From: Thalassolituus sp. UBA674
GTDB taxonomy: Bacteria; Pseudomonadota; Gammaproteobacteria; Pseudomonadales; Oceanobacteraceae
Assembly: GCA_002298335.1 (NCBI GenBank)
Contig: DBNK01000015.1
Span: 62,001 to 126,000 of the forward strand
DNA: 64,000 bases
Direction of reading: 5' to 3'
Shown here: positions 32,609 to 42,460 of the stretch, piece after piece
How the letters are laid out: each line of letters starts with the position of its first letter
How positions within the stretch are numbered: position 1 is the stretch's first letter
The notes under the pieces: generated by a model
The model's input: only the letters and a program-made list of their open reading frames with translations
Told to the model about the DNA's origin: nothing
Databases searched by the model: none
Translations under genes and position numbers: made by a program

Positions 32609-35605
32609 TCAGTCCTGAGCATCGGCATTCGCGGTTTCAGTTGACGTTTCAGTCGCCTGATTACGCGGATCGTTAGGAGCGCGACCGCTTGCTGGGCGAC
32701 GGCGACGACGACGGCGCGAGGCTGTTTCTTCAGCTGCATCATCTTCACCATTATCAGTAACGTCAGAGGTTTCCGTGGCCGCAGCAGATTCAATCTGTTC
32801 CGGCGCGTCGGCTGTAGCAGCTTTAACCGGTGCAGCTTCTGTAGTGACATCGGCGTTGGCTGTGGTCATAACTGCAACTTCTTCAACAACGACCTGTTCG
32901 ATTTTAACCTCTTCAGGCGCGTCTGCAGGTTTCGCTGCTTCACTGACCACTGGCTCGGAGGCTTCTGTGATAACAGGTTCAGCTGTCTCTGCAACTGTTG
33001 ACTCTTTCTGCTCAGCTTCCGGAGCTTCCGCTTTCACTTCGACCGCTGCTGTTTCAACTTCAGGTGCAGCAGGGGCTTCTTCAGCGACTGGTTTTTCACT
33101 GGTAACAGCAACTTCAGCAGGTTTCGCTGGTGTAGCAGTCTGAGTCGCGACTGAGTCTTCCAGGGTGGCTTCCTGAGCTTCGTCCTGCCAGCTGCGTGAA
33201 GGCGCGGCTGGAGTTGCATCGGTGGACACTGCATCAGCTTTCTGAGTTGGCTGCTCGCTGCTCTCCGTTGTGGCTTCTGCTGCAGTTGTCTCTGTTGCCT
33301 TGTCAGTTGTACGGTCACTGCGGCTGCGACGGCTGCGACGACGACGCTTGCTGCTGGAGCTGCTCTGTTCGGTGCTGTCGTTGGCTTTGTCAGTCTGTGA
33401 CTCAACCGGCGCTGCAGGTTTTTCTGCTTTGGCTTCAGAGTTGGTGTCGGTTACTGCAGTTACCTGAGTTTCTTCTTTCTTCGTTTCTTCAGAAGAAGAT
33501 TTCGCTCTGCTACGCGATCCTGAGCTACGGTCACGACGAGGCGCGCGCTTCGCTTTTGGATTAGTATCCGCTGCATCTTCGGTCACTTCAGGCTTCTTGC
33601 TGCGAGTGTTTTTGCTGGTATCAGCTGTATCACGCTTGTTGTCAGACGTGTCTCTGTTAGAAGTGTCTCGGTTTGAAGAGTCACGGCTCGAAGACTTACG
33701 ACGGTTGTCGCGTGACTTGCTGTCGGAACGGTTGTTATCAGAGCGGCTGTTGTCAGATGACTTGCTGCGGCTGTTGGAAGAACGGCTGTTGCGGCTGCCA
33801 GAACTTCTGTCTGAGCGGCTGTCGGAACGGGAATCAGATCTGGATTTGGTCTGAGTCTTAACTTCCACTTCACGCTTCACCGCTGGCTTTGCAGCTTCTG
33901 CTTCTTCACTACCGAACAGGGCACTGATGGCCTGACCGATACGGTTCAGCAGGCCACCACTGACAGGTGCAGGAGCTGCAGCAACCGGAGCTGCTGGTGC
34001 TGGTGCAGCAGGGCGGGCTACTGTACTGACGGCCGCCTGCTGGATTTTTGCTGGCTCAGCAGTCAGGGTTTCGACCAGGTGCTCCTGATGGGCCTGCTCG
34101 AAGCGGTGTTCGTAGCTGACTTCTTCAATAAGGCTGTCATCCGGGCGCAGTCGCTGTACTTCGTAGTGCGGCGTTTCCATGTGCGGGTTTGGCAGCACCA
34201 TGACTTTACAGTCATGACGTGTTTCCAGCTCGGAAATCAGCTGACGCTTTTCGTTCAGCAGGAACGATGCAATAACCACAGGCACGATGGCACGAACCTG
34301 TGCGGTGTTTTCTTTCGCAGCTTCTTCTTCGATCAGACGCAGAATGGACAGGCCAGAGGACTGCACGTCACGTACAACACCAGTACCGCTACAGCGCGGG
34401 CAGACGTTGCTGCTGGTCTCTTCCAGAGAAGGACGCAGACGCTGACGGGACATTTCCAGCAGACCGAAGCGTGAGATGCGACCGAACTGAACGCGGGCGC
34501 GGTCCAGTTCCAGAGCGTTTTTCAGACGGTTCTCAACTTCACGCTGGTTCTTGTTGGCCATCATGTCGATGAAGTCGATAACAACCAGACCACCCATGTC
34601 GCGCAGACGCAGCTGACGGGCGATTTCATCGGCCGCTTCGAGGTTGGTGTGCAGGGCAGTCTCTTCGATGTCTGCACCTTTGGTGGAGCGCGAAGAGTTG
34701 ATGTCGATGGATACCAGAGCTTCAGTCGGATCGATCACAATCGAGCCACCGGAAGGCAGTTTCACTTCGCGCTGGAAGGCGCTCTCAATCTGAGCTTCGA
34801 TCTGATAGCGGTTAAACAGTGGTACGTCATCCGCGTACAGTTTGAACTTGCGCTCGTACTGCGGCATGACCTGCTGAACGAAGGTAATAGCCTCGTTATA
34901 AGCAGTTTCAGAATCGATCAGTACTTCACCGATGTCCTGACGGAAGTAGTCACGGATCGCACGCAGTACGACGTTGCTTTCCTGGAACAGCAGGGCAGGG
35001 GCTTTGATTTCTTCACCGGCACGGGTGATGGCTTCCCACAGGGTCAGCAGGTAATCGAGGTCAGCCTGCAGCTCTTCACTGGAGCGGCCGATACCGGCAG
35101 TACGGGCGATGACACCCATCTTGTTCGGTACGTTGACGCCTTTCATGGCTTCACGCAGTTCGTTGCGCTCTTCACCTTCAATGCGACGGGAAATACCACC
35201 GGCACGCGGGCTCATTGGCATCAGAACCAGATAACGACCGGCAAGACTTACCTGAGTGGTCAGAGCAGCGCCTTTGTTGCCGCGCTCTTCTTTCTCAACC
35301 TGGATGATGATTTCCTGGCCCTCCTGAATCACATCTTTGATGTTGATGCGACCGGAGTCAGGCTGCTTGACGAAGTATTCGCGGGCGATTTCTTTGAGGG
35401 GGAGAAAGCCGTGACGTTCTGCGCCGAAATCGACGAAGGCGGCTTCAAGGCTGGGCTCGATGCGGGTGATGCGTCCTTTATAGATATTGGACTTTTTCTG
35501 CTCGCGGGAGCCTGATTCGATATCAAGGTCGTAAAGTTTCTGGCCATCTACGAGGGCCACACGCATCTCTTCAGACTGAGTTGCGTTTATCAGCATTCTT
35601 TTCAT
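32609..35605 (-). CDS. rne: Ribonuclease E
   Basis: RNase E is the main endonuclease of mRNA decay and of rRNA/tRNA processing, and the scaffold of the degradosome at the inner membrane. The N-terminal catalytic half has MKRMLINATQSEEMRVALVDG, the S1 domain (about 35-120), the DNase-I-like site (IVIDPTEALVSIDINSSRSTKGAD, VVIDFIDMM) and the zinc-link CPRCSGTGVV. The C-terminal 450 residues are disordered. They include an unusual Arg/Ser/Asp-rich stretch of about 100 residues (repeats such as SRSDSRSD and SNRDTSNRD) that probably binds RNA, then Ala/Glu/Pro-rich tracts. It diverges from rluC, as in E. coli. Confidence 0.97.
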   Translation of the reverse strand: MKRMLINATQSEEMRVALVDGQKLYDLDIESGSREQKKSNIYKGRITRIEPSLEAAFVDFGAERHGFLPLKEIAREYFVKQPDSGRINIKDVIQEGQEIIIQVEKEERGNKGAALTTQVSLAGRYLVLMPMSPRAGGISRRIEGEERNELREAMKGVNVPNKMGVIARTAGIGRSSEELQADLDYLLTLWEAITRAGEEIKAPALLFQESNVVLRAIRDYFRQDIGEVLIDSETAYNEAITFVQQVMPQYERKFKLYADDVPLFNRYQIEAQIESAFQREVKLPSGGSIVIDPTEALVSIDINSSRSTKGADIEETALHTNLEAADEIARQLRLRDMGGLVVIDFIDMMANKNQREVENRLKNALELDRARVQFGRISRFGLLEMSRQRLRPSLEETSSNVCPRCSGTGVVRDVQSSGLSILRLIEEEAAKENTAQVRAIVPVVIASFLLNEKRQLISELETRHDCKVMVLPNPHMETPHYEVQRLRPDDSLIEEVSYEHRFEQAHQEHLVETLTAEPAKIQQAAVSTVARPAAPAPAAPVAAAPAPVSGGLLNRIGQAISALFGSEEAEAAKPAVKREVEVKTQTKSRSDSRSDSRSDRSSGSRNSRSSNSRSKSSDNSRSDNNRSDSKSRDNRRKSSSRDSSNRDTSNRDTSDNKRDTADTSKNTRSKKPEVTEDAADTNPKAKRAPRRDRSSGSRSRAKSSSEETKKEETQVTAVTDTNSEAKAEKPAAPVESQTDKANDSTEQSSSSSKRRRRSRRSRSDRTTDKATETTAAEATTESSEQPTQKADAVSTDATPAAPSRSWQDEAQEATLEDSVATQTATPAKPAEVAVTSEKPVAEEAPAAPEVETAAVEVKAEAPEAEQKESTVAETAEPVITEASEPVVSEAAKPADAPEEVKIEQVVVEEVAVMTTANADVTTEAAPVKAATADAPEQIESAAATETSDVTDNGEDDAAEETASRRRRRRRPASGRAPNDPRNQATETSTETANADAQD

Positions 35606-36206
35606 GCGGGTCAGATTGCTCAGTTGGGCAACCTACCTGCTGGCAACGCAGGTCACATGCTGTGTCTGTCAGTAACGAAGTAACCGGAGCAGGGCAACTG
35701 GCCTTTGCTCTCCACACCCGTAGGCATCCCGTGTTTAGTGGGGTTGTGCGGTACGAATGTCTGTATTCAGTATCACTTCCGTAGCTTTCACCACGGCTTG
35801 TGGCCGGTTATTACCAAAATGTTTATGGGTGTTCTGCAAGTTGTCAGGGCATGGCCTCGTAAGCACTGTACCCGTTTGTCGCATGGGTGCCTCTTACGAT
35901 ACCGGACACCAACACATTCCATAATTTGATAATGCGAGATCGCCTGCAGATAGATGCACGGTTTATCTCACTAGAGGGGCTTCATGCGCCTCTGCTAATT
36001 CTCAGGAAGAGTGTTTACCTGTTGAATCTTCCTTTATACTCTGCCGTTTTTCCGGCGGTATGATCAGAGCAGGACGTCGGCTGGCGTTAGTCATAGCGCG
36101 GCCGTTTCATCAGCTGTCTTCTGATCCAGCCGAATATAGCAACAATATACAACTCCAGCAAATAATAGATGCCATCTACGTTCCAGACACCGCGTGCAGC
36201 CGCCTT
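35606..36206. other. Divergent regulatory region and rne 5' leader
   Basis: About 600 bases without a supported gene between the rne and rluC starts. In E. coli the same position holds a long rne leader (about 360 nt) whose hairpins mediate RNase E autoregulation, so a structured leader is likely here; I infer this from synteny, not from an identified motif. Several short inverted segments are visible on the rne side (for example around 35780-35815), but I did not find a conserved hairpin. A rluC promoter is proposed separately. Confidence 0.6.
36013..36040 (+). promoter_or_regulatory. Candidate sigma-70 promoter of rluC
   Basis: GTTTAC (36013-36018) and TATACT (36035-36040) with 16 bases between, about 165 bases before the rluC start. 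Confidence 0.4.
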
Positions 36207-37181
36207 ATGAGCAAAACCCAGCACGACCCTTCGCGTGTTTCCGTGATTCAGATTGATGAAGACAACCATGGCCAGCGGGTCGACAATTTCCTGCTGACCC
36301 TGCTCAAGGGTGCCCCCAAGAGTCTGGTCTACCGCATCATCCGTAAGGGTGAGGTGAGGGTAAATAAAGGCCGGGTCAAGGCCGACAGCCGTCTGAGTAC
36401 GGGTGATCAGATCCGGGTGCCACCGGTGCGTCTGCCTGAACAGGGTGAAGTGCCTGATGTCTCCCCAGCTCTGGCAGATATTCTTCGCGATGCCGTGATT
36501 TATGAGGATGCGGGCCTGCTGGCGGTGAACAAACCGCATGGGTTGGCTGTGCATGGTGGCAGTGGGGTCAGTCTTGGCCTGATCGAAGCGTTGCGCAAAA
36601 TGCGCCCTGAGCACAGTTTTCTGGAGCTGGTGCATCGTCTCGACCGCGATACCTCCGGCGTTATCCTGATTGCCAAGAAGCGTTCTGTGCTCACAGCGCT
36701 ACAGCAGATGCTGGTGAACAAACAGGGTATCCGCAAACAGTATCTGGCGCTGGTACACGGACGCTGGTCTGAAGGCATCAAGGATGTGCGCCTGCCGCTG
36801 CATCGTACTGAGCGCCAGTCGGGTGAGCGTATTGTGGTTGTCAGTGATGAAGGTAAAAGTGCGCATACCCACACCCGGCTGAGAGTCACTGGTAAAGATT
36901 ACTCTCTGATCGAGGCTGAGCCGGTGACCGGGCGTACGCACCAGATCCGCGTCCACTGTCTGTCACAGGGGCACATCATTGCCGGTGATCAGAAGTATTC
37001 CGACAAGGTGCTGGCGGATGCCGATAAAGCACGCAACATTAACCGTCTGTGTCTGCATGCCTGGCAGCTGACCTTCCGTCATCCGACGAGTGGTGAGACG
37101 CTGCACCTGACCGCGCCACCGGACCGTGAACTGAACACGATTTTTGACCGGGCGGGTTGTCCGCTTGGAGAGTCTGCATGA
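36207..37181 (+). CDS. rluC: 23S rRNA pseudouridine(955/2504/2580) synthase RluC
   Basis: RluC modifies three uridines of 23S rRNA. The protein has an N-terminal S4 RNA-binding domain (QRVDNFLLTLLKGAPKSLVYRIIRKGEVRVNKGR) and the RsuA/RluA catalytic domain with the aspartate motif LVHRLDRDTSGVILIA and GRTHQIRVH. ATG 36207 gives 324 aa, matching E. coli RluC (319 aa). The frame is open to 36060, but that extension has no homologous counterpart. The stop overlaps the next start (ATGA). Confidence 0.94.
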   Translation: MSKTQHDPSRVSVIQIDEDNHGQRVDNFLLTLLKGAPKSLVYRIIRKGEVRVNKGRVKADSRLSTGDQIRVPPVRLPEQGEVPDVSPALADILRDAVIYEDAGLLAVNKPHGLAVHGGSGVSLGLIEALRKMRPEHSFLELVHRLDRDTSGVILIAKKRSVLTALQQMLVNKQGIRKQYLALVHGRWSEGIKDVRLPLHRTERQSGERIVVVSDEGKSAHTHTRLRVTGKDYSLIEAEPVTGRTHQIRVHCLSQGHIIAGDQKYSDKVLADADKARNINRLCLHAWQLTFRHPTSGETLHLTAPPDRELNTIFDRAGCPLGESA

Positions 37182-37828
37182 AGTATTCCCTGATTATCTT
37201 TGACTGGGATGGCACCCTGTCAGATTCCACCGGTCGTATCGTTGACTGCATTCATGCAGCGGCAAGAAAAACGGGTTTGCCTGCTGTCACTGATGATCAG
37301 GCGAAGCACATCATCGGGCTGGGGCTGACAGAGGCGCTTGAAGCACTCTGGCCCGGGGTGGAGAAGCATCACATTGAACGTATGCGCGAGGCCTATGCTG
37401 ATCATTTTGTGAATGGCAGCCGCATCCGTACCGATTTTTTCGCCGGTGCGCGCGAGCTGGTTGCTGATCTGAGCCGTCAGCGTCATCTGGCGGTGGCCAC
37501 CGGCAAAAGCCGCCGCGGCCTCGACCGCATTCTGAGTGAGCTGGATATGGCCGGTCATTTCCGCATAACCCGCTGTGCCGATGAGACCCGCTCCAAGCCG
37601 CATCCGCTGATGCTGGAAGAGATTCTGGCTGAAACAGGCTTTTCCGCCAGCGAAGCCCTGATGGTCGGCGATACCAGCTATGATCTCGACATGGCCAATG
37701 CGGCCGGGATGGATGCTCTGGCCGTCAGTTATGGCGCGCATGAGGAAGAACACCTCAATGCTTGTGGCCCGGTCAGCGTCTGTCGTAGCATCACTGAACT
37801 CCGAAACTGGATAGAGACCCATGGATAA
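37178..37828 (+). CDS. HAD-family phosphatase (phosphoglycolate phosphatase-like)
   Basis: A 216-aa HAD-IA hydrolase with motif I IIFDWDGTLSDS (nucleophile Asp), motif II VATGKS, and motif III/IV KPHPLMLEEIL and MVGDTSYDLDMANAAG. ATG 37178 is selected for its TTGGAG site and the ATGA overlap with rluC. Such genes commonly follow rluC. The substrate is not evident; phosphoglycolate or pyrophosphate-like small phosphates are possible. Confidence 0.85.
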   Translation: MKYSLIIFDWDGTLSDSTGRIVDCIHAAARKTGLPAVTDDQAKHIIGLGLTEALEALWPGVEKHHIERMREAYADHFVNGSRIRTDFFAGARELVADLSRQRHLAVATGKSRRGLDRILSELDMAGHFRITRCADETRSKPHPLMLEEILAETGFSASEALMVGDTSYDLDMANAAGMDALAVSYGAHEEEHLNACGPVSVCRSITELRNWIETHG

Positions 37829-38795
37829 CAATCAGGAACACCACCGCCCGGACGAGAGCAGCAAGGAATGGAAGCTGATCGAGAAGTCGCTCATGGCAGC
37901 GCAGTCCGAGCAGAAAACCGCCCGTCGCTGGGGGATATTCTTTAAATCCCTGACCTTCGTTTATCTCTTCGCTCTGCTGATCCTGATCCGCGGTGCCGGT
38001 AATGTAGAAAGCATTGATATTGGCCGTGCCTCTGAGCACGTGGCGATTATTGAAGTGAATGGTGTGATCTCCGCCAATGAGCTGGCCAGTGCGGATCACC
38101 TGATCGGTTCACTGCGTGCCGCGTTTGAAGACGACAATGCTCAGGGAGTGATTCTGCGCATCAACAGCCCGGGTGGCAGCCCGGTGCAGTCGGGTTATGT
38201 GTATGACGAGATCAAACGTCTGAAAGAAACCCGGGAAGATTTTCCGGTGTACGCCGTGATTATGGATCTGGGAGCCTCCGGTGCTTACTACATTGCCGCG
38301 GCAGCGGATGAGATCTACGCCGATAAAGCCAGTCTGGTGGGTTCCATTGGTGTGATTGGTGCCGGATTCGGCTTTGTCGACACCATGGAAAAACTGGGCG
38401 TGGAGCGTCGTCTGTATACGTCAGGTGAACATAAAGGTTTCCTCGACCCTTACAGCCCGGAAGATCCTGAAGAAGTGAAATTCTGGGAAAGTGTTCTGGA
38501 CGTCACTCATCAGCAGTTTATTGATCAGGTGAAGAAAGGCCGTGGTGACCGTCTGGCGGATGACCCGCAGCTGTTCAGTGGTCTGGTCTGGACCGGTGAA
38601 CAGGCCGTGGAGCTGGGGCTGATTGATGGTCTGGCCACGTCCAGTCAGATTGCCCGCGAGAAACTGGGTACTGAAGAGCTGGTGAATTACAGCTACCGCG
38701 AAGAGCCGTGGAAGCAGTTCTTTGATGGCTTCGGCGTCAGCTTCGGGCGCGGTGTGGCAAGTTTCCTCAGCGAGCAGACACTGGAGCTGCGCTGA
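37821..38795 (+). CDS. sppA: Signal peptide peptidase SppA, S49 family (short form)
   Basis: SppA degrades cleaved signal peptides in the inner membrane. The 324-aa protein has one N-terminal transmembrane segment (SLTFVYLFALLILIRGAG) and a periplasmic S49 domain: VIEVNGVI-type strand, RINSPGGSPVQSGYVYDEI, the serine motif MDLGASGAYYIAAAADEIYAD, and the conserved lysine region following GSIGVIGAGF (GEHKGFLDP). It overlaps the upstream gene by 8 bases. Confidence 0.9.
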   Translation: MDNNQEHHRPDESSKEWKLIEKSLMAAQSEQKTARRWGIFFKSLTFVYLFALLILIRGAGNVESIDIGRASEHVAIIEVNGVISANELASADHLIGSLRAAFEDDNAQGVILRINSPGGSPVQSGYVYDEIKRLKETREDFPVYAVIMDLGASGAYYIAAAADEIYADKASLVGSIGVIGAGFGFVDTMEKLGVERRLYTSGEHKGFLDPYSPEDPEEVKFWESVLDVTHQQFIDQVKKGRGDRLADDPQLFSGLVWTGEQAVELGLIDGLATSSQIAREKLGTEELVNYSYREEPWKQFFDGFGVSFGRGVASFLSEQTLELR

Positions 38796-38842
38796 AGCTG
38801 CTGTTTTTTAAATATTTTTTGACATAAGAGGGCGACATACCT

Positions 38843-39379
38843 ATGATGTCGCGCACTATGACAGAGGCTCGGCTTCCCAGACGCGTCGATGCAACCAAGT
38901 TAGTTGAGAATAATCAACAACTTAATGCAAATATCGACACAAAGCTCTTAACCAGAATCGTTGATGCGACTGAGTGCGCAGACGTGCCGGTTGAGGTTCA
39001 GCTTGAATTCAGACGGGATGAAGAGAATAACCGCACCGTCATTGGCAATTGCCGCACTCATGTGATCATGGTGTGCCAGCGTTGTCTGGGGACGGTCGGA
39101 TTTGATATCAGCAGTCAGTTTAACATCGGGCTGGTGTTCTCAGATGAACAGGCAAAACATCTGCCGAAACGTCTGGAACCGGTTGAGATGGATGAAAACG
39201 GTCAGCTGGATCTCTGGGAAGTGGTTGAGGATGAAATACTGCTCAATCTCCCGGAATTCCCGATGCATCCGGAGGGTGAGTGCCGGATGTATAAGTCAGA
39301 GTCTGACAATGAACCCGAGGCAGACGTTAAAAAGGAAAATCCTTTTGACGTACTGGCCAAGCTCAAACAGAAACAGTGA
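38843..39379 (+). CDS. yceD: 23S rRNA accumulation protein YceD (DUF177)
   Basis: YceD is needed for normal 23S rRNA amounts and is almost always encoded next to rpmF. The 178-aa protein has the DUF177 pattern CRTHVIMVCQRCLGTV, with a CxxC pair, and a C-terminal DLWEVVEDEILLNLPEFPMHPEGEC. It starts MMSRTMTEARLPRRVDATK; the second or third methionine could also be the start. rpmF begins 13 bases after the stop. Confidence 0.92.
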   Translation: MMSRTMTEARLPRRVDATKLVENNQQLNANIDTKLLTRIVDATECADVPVEVQLEFRRDEENNRTVIGNCRTHVIMVCQRCLGTVGFDISSQFNIGLVFSDEQAKHLPKRLEPVEMDENGQLDLWEVVEDEILLNLPEFPMHPEGECRMYKSESDNEPEADVKKENPFDVLAKLKQKQ

Positions 39380-39392
39380 ACAGGAGTCGACC

Positions 39393-39578
39393 ATGGCCGT
39401 TCAACAAAATAAAGTGACCCGTTCCAAGCGCGGCATGCGTCGTTCGCATGATGCACTGGATACTAACTCCATCGCGCTGACCACTGATGCGACCAGCGGT
39501 GAAACTCACCGTCGTCATCACGTGTCTGCAGACGGTTTCTACCGTGGCAAGAAAGTCGTGGAGACTGGCAACAGCTGA
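39393..39578 (+). CDS. rpmF: 50S ribosomal protein L32
   Basis: The 61-aa protein MAVQQNKVTRSKRGMRRSHD... is bL32, with the typical basic N-terminus and the segment GETHRRHHVSADGFYRGKKVV. AGGAG lies six bases before the ATG. It lacks the zinc-binding cysteines found in some L32 forms. The gene starts the conserved rpmF-plsX-fab cluster. Confidence 0.97.
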   Translation: MAVQQNKVTRSKRGMRRSHDALDTNSIALTTDATSGETHRRHHVSADGFYRGKKVVETGNS

Positions 39579-39583
39579 TCTCT

Positions 39584-40618
39584 ATGCTGACCATTGCGGT
39601 AGACGCTATGGGCGGGGACTTAGGTCCCCGCATTGCTTTCCGGGCTTGCCGGAACCTCCTCAAGTCTCATCCTGATATACGTATCATCCTGCCGCTGGAA
39701 GCTGAGCTTCAGCCCCAGGCGCATAAATTTCTCTCCCGTTATTCCGACCGTGTCGATTACCTGACCTGCTCAGGGCATGTACGCATGGACGAACATCCCC
39801 GGAACGCCCTGCGTCAATGCGACAACCTGACTATGGGATCTGCCCTGAACAGTCTGGCTGCCGGTGATGCACAGGGAGTGCTGTCTATCGGCAATACCGG
39901 CTCTTTGCTGTTGCTGGCCCGGCATTATCTGGGCATGGCCGGGGGGATGGAGCGACCGGCATTGGCGACTCAGTTACCTTCGCGGGGTAAGCCCCTGTTG
40001 TTGCTGGATCTCGGGGCCAATATCGCGGTCTCTGCCCAGCAATTGGTACAGCTGGCACTGATGGCAATAGCCTGGTACCGCGCCAGCGGCTTCCCGGAAC
40101 CGCAGATCGGCCTGCTCAATATCGGCAGCGAGCCGGGCAAGGGCCCTGAGTTTGTGCGCCAGGCCGGCGAGATGATGGAGCAGCAGCTGGGTACGTATTA
40201 CCACGGTTTTGTTGAAGGTGACCGTCTGTTTGATGGTTATCTGGATGCTGTGGTCTGCGATGGTTATTCCGGCAACATCGTGCTGAAAACCACCGAAGGT
40301 CTGATTGACTGGATGACGCATATGATGGCGTCTGAGCTGGGCAACTCCAAAACACTGAAATGGATGGTGCCCCTGTGGAAAGCCAGTATCCGCCGTCTTG
40401 ACCGCAAGGTCTCTCCGTCACGTCATGGTGGTGCCATGCTGCTTGGTGTGAACGGGCATGTGGCGAAAACCCATGGTAAATCCGACGAGCGTACCTTCCG
40501 CTATGCCCTGGAATACCTGGTAGGGCAGATCCGCAGCCGCGACCAGCAGGCCTTTGTTGATGAGTATCAGGCGTTGTCTGCGGGGCTTCAGTGGCCGGAT
40601 GCTCAGAGTGGAATGTAA
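39584..40618 (+). CDS. plsX: Phosphate acyltransferase PlsX
   Basis: PlsX makes acyl-phosphate from acyl-ACP for the PlsY step of phosphatidic acid synthesis. The 344-aa protein begins MLTIAVDAMGGDLGPRIAF and has SIGNTGSLLLLARHYLG, LLDLGANIAVSAQQLVQLA, GSEPGKGPE and DGYSGNIVLKTTEGL. It starts five bases after rpmF. Confidence 0.96.
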   Translation: MLTIAVDAMGGDLGPRIAFRACRNLLKSHPDIRIILPLEAELQPQAHKFLSRYSDRVDYLTCSGHVRMDEHPRNALRQCDNLTMGSALNSLAAGDAQGVLSIGNTGSLLLLARHYLGMAGGMERPALATQLPSRGKPLLLLDLGANIAVSAQQLVQLALMAIAWYRASGFPEPQIGLLNIGSEPGKGPEFVRQAGEMMEQQLGTYYHGFVEGDRLFDGYLDAVVCDGYSGNIVLKTTEGLIDWMTHMMASELGNSKTLKWMVPLWKASIRRLDRKVSPSRHGGAMLLGVNGHVAKTHGKSDERTFRYALEYLVGQIRSRDQQAFVDEYQALSAGLQWPDAQSGM

Positions 40619-40720
40619 AGACATGGATGCATTACGCCGAATTTGTTGTCAGAATAGCGCCCGACGTTTGACAGGTACCGGCAAAACCGGTGCTGGAATA
40701 CCACAGAAACAGGCATAGAA

Positions 40721-41665
40721 ATGACAAATATAATTGCCTTCTTCCCCGGCCAGGGGGCGCAGCAGGTAGGCATGCTGGCGGATATTGCTGCAGCCTTTCC
40801 TCAGGTACAGAACACCTTTGCCGAAGCTTCGGATGCGCTGGGCTTCGATCTCTGGGCGATGGTCCTTAACGGCCCTGACGCCGATCTGAATCAGACTTTC
40901 AACACCCAACCTGCTTTGCTGGCGGCGAGTACAGCCCTGTGGCGTATTCTCGTGGCTGAAGCCCCGGCGCTTCAGGTTGCCGCGGCAGCGGGCCATTCTC
41001 TCGGTGAATATTCCGCTCTGGTGGCTGCTGACAGCATCGATTTTGCCGATGCCATCCGTCTGGTGCGCCGTCGTGGCGAGCTGATGGAAGCGGCAGTGCC
41101 CGGCGGTCTGGGTGGTATGGCGGCGGTGCTGGGGCTGGATAATGAGCAGATCGCTCAGGTCTGTGCTGATGCGGCATCCGCTGGGGTGGCTGAGCCTGCC
41201 AACTTCAATGCGCCGGGCCAGATTGTGATTGCCGGTGAGAAAGTGGCCATCGATAAAGCGATTGAGCTGGCAAAAGCTGCGGGTGCCAAACGTGCTCTGC
41301 CTCTGGCGGTCAGTGGTCCGTTCCACTCCAGTCTGATGAAGCCTGCTGCCGAATCCTTCCGGGAAGACCTTCTGGCGGTTAAATGGCGCGCTCCTGCATT
41401 TCCTGTCTATCATAATGCGGGTAATGCACCGGCCACGCTCGAAACTGTGACCGGGCGCTTAGAAGCCCAGCTGTACAGCCCGGTAGACTGGTCTGGCGCG
41501 GTTGAGGCGGTTCGCCCACTGGCTGATCAGGGCGTTGAGATTGGCCCGGGTAAAGTGGTCAGCGGTCTGAACAAACGCATTGATAAAACACTGCCGGTTG
41601 CCAGTACCGGTGATCTGGCCGGGCTGAAAGCCACCATTGATCTGATTCAGGGAGTATCGGCATGA
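40721..41665 (+). CDS. fabD: Malonyl-CoA:ACP transacylase
   Basis: FabD loads malonate onto ACP. The 314-aa protein has FFPGQGAQQVGM, the active-site AAGHSLGEYSALVAA (Ser), RRGELMEAAVPGG and GPFHSSLM (His). A 102-base gap separates it from plsX; fabH, which often lies between plsX and fabD, is absent here. It overlaps fabG by 4 bases. Confidence 0.96.
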   Translation: MTNIIAFFPGQGAQQVGMLADIAAAFPQVQNTFAEASDALGFDLWAMVLNGPDADLNQTFNTQPALLAASTALWRILVAEAPALQVAAAAGHSLGEYSALVAADSIDFADAIRLVRRRGELMEAAVPGGLGGMAAVLGLDNEQIAQVCADAASAGVAEPANFNAPGQIVIAGEKVAIDKAIELAKAAGAKRALPLAVSGPFHSSLMKPAAESFREDLLAVKWRAPAFPVYHNAGNAPATLETVTGRLEAQLYSPVDWSGAVEAVRPLADQGVEIGPGKVVSGLNKRIDKTLPVASTGDLAGLKATIDLIQGVSA

Positions 41666-42414
41666 CCGGGCAGAGCGCTGATAAAAAACTCGCACTGGTG
41701 ACCGGTGCCTCGCGCGGGATTGGTCTGGCCATCGCTCAGCGCCTGATCCGCGAAGGGTATCAGGTGGTTGGTACGGCAACCAGCGATCAGGGCGTGGCGG
41801 CGTTAACGGAAACGCTGCAGCAGCATGGACCGGAGCACGCGGCTCTGCGTCTGGATATCAGCGACAGTGAACAGACCGAAGCTACCCTTGCTGGTCTGGT
41901 CAGTGATTTTGGGGTGCCGCATGTGGTGGTGAACAATGCCGGTATCACCCGCGACAACCTGTTTCTGCGTCTTAGTGAAGACGACTGGCAGGCCGTGATT
42001 AACACCAACCTGACCGGTGTATTCCGTGTCTGCAAGGTGCTGACCAAGGTCATGCTGAAAAAGAAAGCGGGCAGCATTATCAACATCAGTTCGGTGATCG
42101 GTACCACCGGCAATGGCGGACAGGCCAATTACGCCGCGGCCAAAGCCGGGCTGGAAGGCTTCTCGCGCTCGCTGGCGCAGGAAATCGCCAGCCGTAACAT
42201 TACTGTGAACTGTATCGCTCCCGGATTTATTCAAACGGATATGACGGATGTCTTGCCTGAAGCGCAAAAAGAGGCCATTCTAGCGTCCATTCCGGGAAAG
42301 CGTTTCGGTAACGTGGATGACATTGCCGGGGCTGTTGCATTTTTAGCCAGCGACGATGCCAGATACATCACCGGCCAGACACTGCATGTGAATGGCGGTA
42401 TGAATATGGGCTGA
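41662..42414 (+). CDS. fabG: 3-oxoacyl-ACP reductase
   Basis: FabG reduces beta-ketoacyl-ACP with NADPH. The 250-aa short-chain dehydrogenase has LVTGASRGIGLAIAQRL, VVNNAGITRDNLFLRL, SSVIG, the catalytic YAAAKAGLEGFSRSLAQEI, and INVNCIAPGFIQTDMTD-type region. The C-terminal YITGQTLHVNGGMNMG is typical of FabG. Confidence 0.97.
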   Translation: MTGQSADKKLALVTGASRGIGLAIAQRLIREGYQVVGTATSDQGVAALTETLQQHGPEHAALRLDISDSEQTEATLAGLVSDFGVPHVVVNNAGITRDNLFLRLSEDDWQAVINTNLTGVFRVCKVLTKVMLKKKAGSIINISSVIGTTGNGGQANYAAAKAGLEGFSRSLAQEIASRNITVNCIAPGFIQTDMTDVLPEAQKEAILASIPGKRFGNVDDIAGAVAFLASDDARYITGQTLHVNGGMNMG

Positions 42415-42460
42415 TGCCCATACGGACTTTCGGGAACTATTAAAATTTTAGGAAAAGCAC

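Noticed and set aside
33196..33860. Several + strand frames antisense to rne
   Set aside because: They are by-products of the low-complexity C-terminal coding region, rich in Leu/Arg/Ser with no domain features.
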